Assembly (NCBI RefSeq): GCF_001577835.2
Contig: NC_029517.1
Coordinates: forward strand, 21,813,736 to 21,877,735
Source of the DNA: Coturnix japonica
Lineage: Eukaryota; Chordata; Aves; Galliformes; Phasianidae
Reading direction: 5' to 3'
Length of the DNA: 64,000 nucleotides
Position 1 is the stretch's first letter, and every line of letters starts with the position of its first letter. Positions 60,928 to 64,000 of the stretch are shown here, piece after piece. The notes below the pieces were generated by a model, which saw only the letters and a program-made list of their open reading frames with translations, did no database searches and was not told the origin of the DNA. A program made the translations under genes and the position numbers.

Positions 60928-60973
60928 CTGTTATCAGTTTGACTCATAAACTGTTATCAGTTTGACTAATAAA
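60928..60973. repeat. Tandem duplication, 2 x 23 bp
   Basis: Positions 60928-60950 and 60951-60973 share CTGTTATCAGTTTGACT followed by CATAAA or AATAAA, with one mismatch. Confidence 0.9.
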
Positions 60974-61761
60974 TATAGTTTTATCTCTTACGGGACTCTT
61001 TCCAACCCCACTTAAAGTTTCTCATAAACTTGTTCTTACATATACTTTTGGACACTGGATCAAAGTGTCCCAACATGAGTGCTGAAGTTCCTTCAAATCA
61101 TCTGTAGGACCTGATGACATTTTGGACCATCCAGATTCTCTTTTGTCACTCAGACTTACTCTTGGCTTAAAAAATATGAGATTAAAAATGTATTTCTTCA
61201 AAGAATTTTCAAACTGCTTCAAGGTTTGCTGCAAGAACAAAGCAACTTGTGCCTCCCTCCTTCTGAACATGTTTTTTATTAATGCACTTTCCGGATGGCG
61301 GTTCATGCTCTCTAGCACTTACAGTAAATCTGTGTGGATGCAAAAGCTCAGCAGAAGCTTCTAACTGTGTTGACCCTCTGTCCTTGAAGAGACTGCCTGC
61401 TGTTCCCAGTGACCTTCTGGTAAACCAGCGTAGGTTTCCAGGCTAAGATTCCTGTAGCTATGGCATATAAACTGTGAGAAGGACAAGGTTAATTACATTG
61501 CCAAAATGTCGTATTCTATGATGTGGACCTGAAATAAGGATAGCTTTAGATATAAGAAATAAGTACAGCAGATTGGATGAATTTTACTGTTGGATTTACT
61601 TAGTGTAATTCTATGAATCAACAAGGCATTTGTCCCACTATGTATCAGTATATAAGATCATGCCAGAATTTTTCATTCCAATTTAAGTTTCAAGTGGATT
61701 TTGAAAATTATTATATGCATTTAGCAACAAAGCCTTGATTTAAGAGAACTTTTGAATATAA

Positions 61762-61830
61762 TTTTTTTTTTTTTTAAATATTACCCTATGATTTTTAGAA
61801 ACATACCTTAAGGGAAAAAAAAAAAAAAAA
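61762..61830. repeat. Paired homopolymers T14 ... A16
   Basis: A run of 14 T at 61762-61775 and a run of 16 A at 61815-61830 are separated by 39 bases and could pair as a hairpin in RNA. Confidence 0.8.
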
Positions 61831-64000
61831 GAGTATTTTAAACTTATGCCTTTCTGAAAAATGCTATTATGGTTGCCAGGCATCTGAAAGACAGTACTGT
61901 GCTCTGAGGGAGGTCATCGTTGCTCTTTTTATTGGTGAAGACTGGAAGTCAGAGGTGTCAGCCTGCTTGGAAACGTAACTGCAAATCCAAGTATCCGGCT
62001 CTGCTCCAGCAGCGGTGCCAAACTACTTGTTCACTGAATGTTTTATGGCATTATATTTTGTGATTACCAGCCCGGCTCCAAAAACAAGAACCCATGGTGA
62101 TGTCAGATCCTTCTGCTTCACAAGTATAAGCGAGAGTCTTGTTGAGAGGCACAAATCCTCCCTAAAGGCTGATAACCATCTTGCTTATAATGTGCTTCAG
62201 AAAACAAGTAGCACAAGGAAGGTATTTTCTGTTTTGCCAATCCTTTCAAAGTGGAACAGATCTGCTAAACAGAGCACAGATGGCTCCTGAATAGTGGCTT
62301 AAATGCAAAGCACCAATTGAGGGAAGTGGTACTTTTCCATCTCTGAGTAAGAGCTTTGAATCTTCTTGATCTATTTTGTTTTGGAAATACATTTTAAATG
62401 TATAACCAATACCAGAAAGTGAAAACTACAGAGGAATTACAAAACCTACAGAAAACAAACAACTTATCTATTCCCATATATATTTTCAAATGTCTGCTGT
62501 GACTTCTTGCAGTTTCTAGTTCAGATTTTCTGATTTATCAATATTAAAATAGGAGCATTGGAGAAACTGATTTAGACACAGCAAATTAGGTAGAACTCTT
62601 TAAAATTGTATAGTTAATTATCTGTGTAACCTAACACTAATTCTGGCAATATTCAGACCTTGGAGGAAAAAAAAAAAACAAAAGAAGAAACAACTAGATA
62701 TGTGATAGATTACATATTAAATGTGAAAGTAATACTGGATTGTTGTTTAAGTGAAAACATTTGGGATCATTGAACAAATACTTTTAGACTTATCTAAACC
62801 CTCATATTTTACTGGTGATTTAAAAATAAACTCTCCCAGCTGTGGCACCCTGTATTTTTAGGTATGTACCAGCTGGGTGGAACCTGTTCTTCTGTATGTT
62901 ATCCATATACAGATGCAAAGTTCTTAATGTGAGCAATTCTGAGTCTTATGGAAACTGTAACCTACCCAAGGTAGTTGGTCTTTTCCCCAAAATTCTGTGT
63001 GGATGGCCATCTTTGACACCTATTCATAGCTGGAGGCTAAGTTCAAAACTCTTGTGTGGAGCAATCTCCTGTCTTCATGTTCTAAAGCAGAGAGCCAATG
63101 ATGACTTGTTTCTGTGCCAGAGCACTTCCAACATGCCTGAAGCATAAGTTTGGCTGATACCATGGACAGGGGAAGGGGCAATAGTCATTTTTTCCTAACA
63201 TTCATAGAATTTTAGAAGCATTTTACTCTGGTGCAAAGCAAGGGTTCTTTGAGGCTTTGTATCTTGTGTCTCCCTCTTCCATTTTATTTTTATTTTTTTG
63301 TCACTCTGGTTAATAGTCTGTTATCTGCTAAATGGGATTGGCCTTTGAGCTCAGAAAACTTCAACACACTAAATCTGTGGAGTCATGATATGCTCCTTCA
63401 CTGTATTTTTGGGCTAGAAGGGTATAGTTAGTTCCCACACAAGGGATAATTTTAGGATGTTGCTGTTACCACAAGAGAAGATGCTGGATTGAGGGTGTCA
63501 GGTTGTTTTATTAGAGACACATATGGGTAACTCTGTTCAGTGGATACCTCACGAAAGTGTCAGTGTGGTTTTCTCTTGGCCTGGAAAGCACAACAGCTCG
63601 TGCTGACAGGAGATGACACAATGTGGTGTTTGCTTTTCTCCAGTTCTGCTTGAAAGAGTGATTAGCAGTGCAGCAGAGAGGTTTCTACCCTGCAAGAGGC
63701 CTCTTGGAAAAGCGGGGTTTGCTGTTATTTCTGTGAGTAGCCTTTTTCAAAGCATGTATTTTCAGGTCTGGTTGCTCTTGACCTGAGAAGGGAAAGTAGG
63801 GGAGAAAAGAAGTCATGCAGAACACATGTTCTTTCTGGAGCATCTGCAACAGATGAGAGAGGATTTGATTTCAGCTTCAGGGAAGAAGAGTTGGAACAAA
63901 GCTGCCAGCATGTTGGATTAGGGCACTTAGCAGAGCTGAGCTATGGCACAGTCCGACCATGATCCAGGATATTTAATATGCTTTTGTGATGGTGTTTTAG

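Larger units (their letters stand above)
53947..64000 (+). other. DYNC1I1: DYNC1I1 intron 4, start (continues beyond window)
   Basis: The next coding segment, expected to read TLQWDTDPSVLQL or similar, was not found, so the intron exceeds 10 kb. It holds a CR1 copy (56102-56506), a mariner-type element (56938-57423), a 23-bp tandem duplication, A and T homopolymers and candidate conserved stretches near 60.2-60.7 kb. Open frames on either strand lack known domains. Confidence 0.75.

Noticed and set aside
1-64000. CRISPR arrays, operons, rRNA, tRNA, retroviral elements
   Set aside because: Nothing in the window has such signatures: no regularly spaced repeats, no cloverleaf that I could make out, no LTR pair or gag, pol or env reading frames. 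The DNA is animal nuclear.

Overview
The window looks like a bird genome, most likely chicken (Gallus gallus) or a close galliform. Two things point there: CR1 LINE fragments are scattered in both orientations, and there is a mariner-type DNA element of a kind I know from chicken. Two vertebrate genes can be read exon by exon, and their order matches the conserved neighbourhood PON2-ASB4-PDK4-DYNC1I1-SLC25A13 (human 7q21.3; I expect chicken chromosome 2). The species and chromosome are inferred from content, not looked up.

Left part (about 270-9255, minus strand): the complete PDK4 gene, pyruvate dehydrogenase kinase 4. It has eleven coding exons, all with GT-AG introns, that join into a 416-residue open frame from ATG at 9171 to TGA at 2670-2672. 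A 3' UTR of about 2.4 kb runs to a poly(A) signal at 290-295. The promoter lies in a CpG-rich block with a TATA-like box, a CACGTG E-box and an upstream nuclear-receptor half-site.

Middle (about 9.66-34.7 kb): a gene-poor interval between two divergently transcribed genes. I see no convincing protein gene here. It holds CR1 fragments, simple repeats, a degenerate 23-bp minisatellite and a few stretches that look like conserved regulatory DNA.

Right part (about 34.74-64 kb, plus strand): the 5' end of DYNC1I1, cytoplasmic dynein 1 intermediate chain 1. A CpG-island promoter and a probable non-coding exon 1 are followed by coding exons 2, 3 and 4. Exon 4 has two in-frame 3' splice sites 51 nt apart, which reproduce the 17-residue difference between known mammalian isoforms. 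The rest of the gene lies beyond 64 kb. Its introns hold a CR1 copy, an internally deleted mariner with recognisable terminal inverted repeats, and candidate conserved elements.

The two genes are not functionally linked. PDK4 restrains mitochondrial pyruvate oxidation, while DYNC1I1 joins dynein to dynactin and cargo adaptors. I found no wholly new biological system. The observations most worth checking are the conserved alternative acceptor in DYNC1I1, the PDK4 promoter motifs, the duplication at the PDK4 poly(A) end, the minisatellite plus CR1 tail beside the DYNC1I1 CpG island, the mariner, and the conserved-element candidates.
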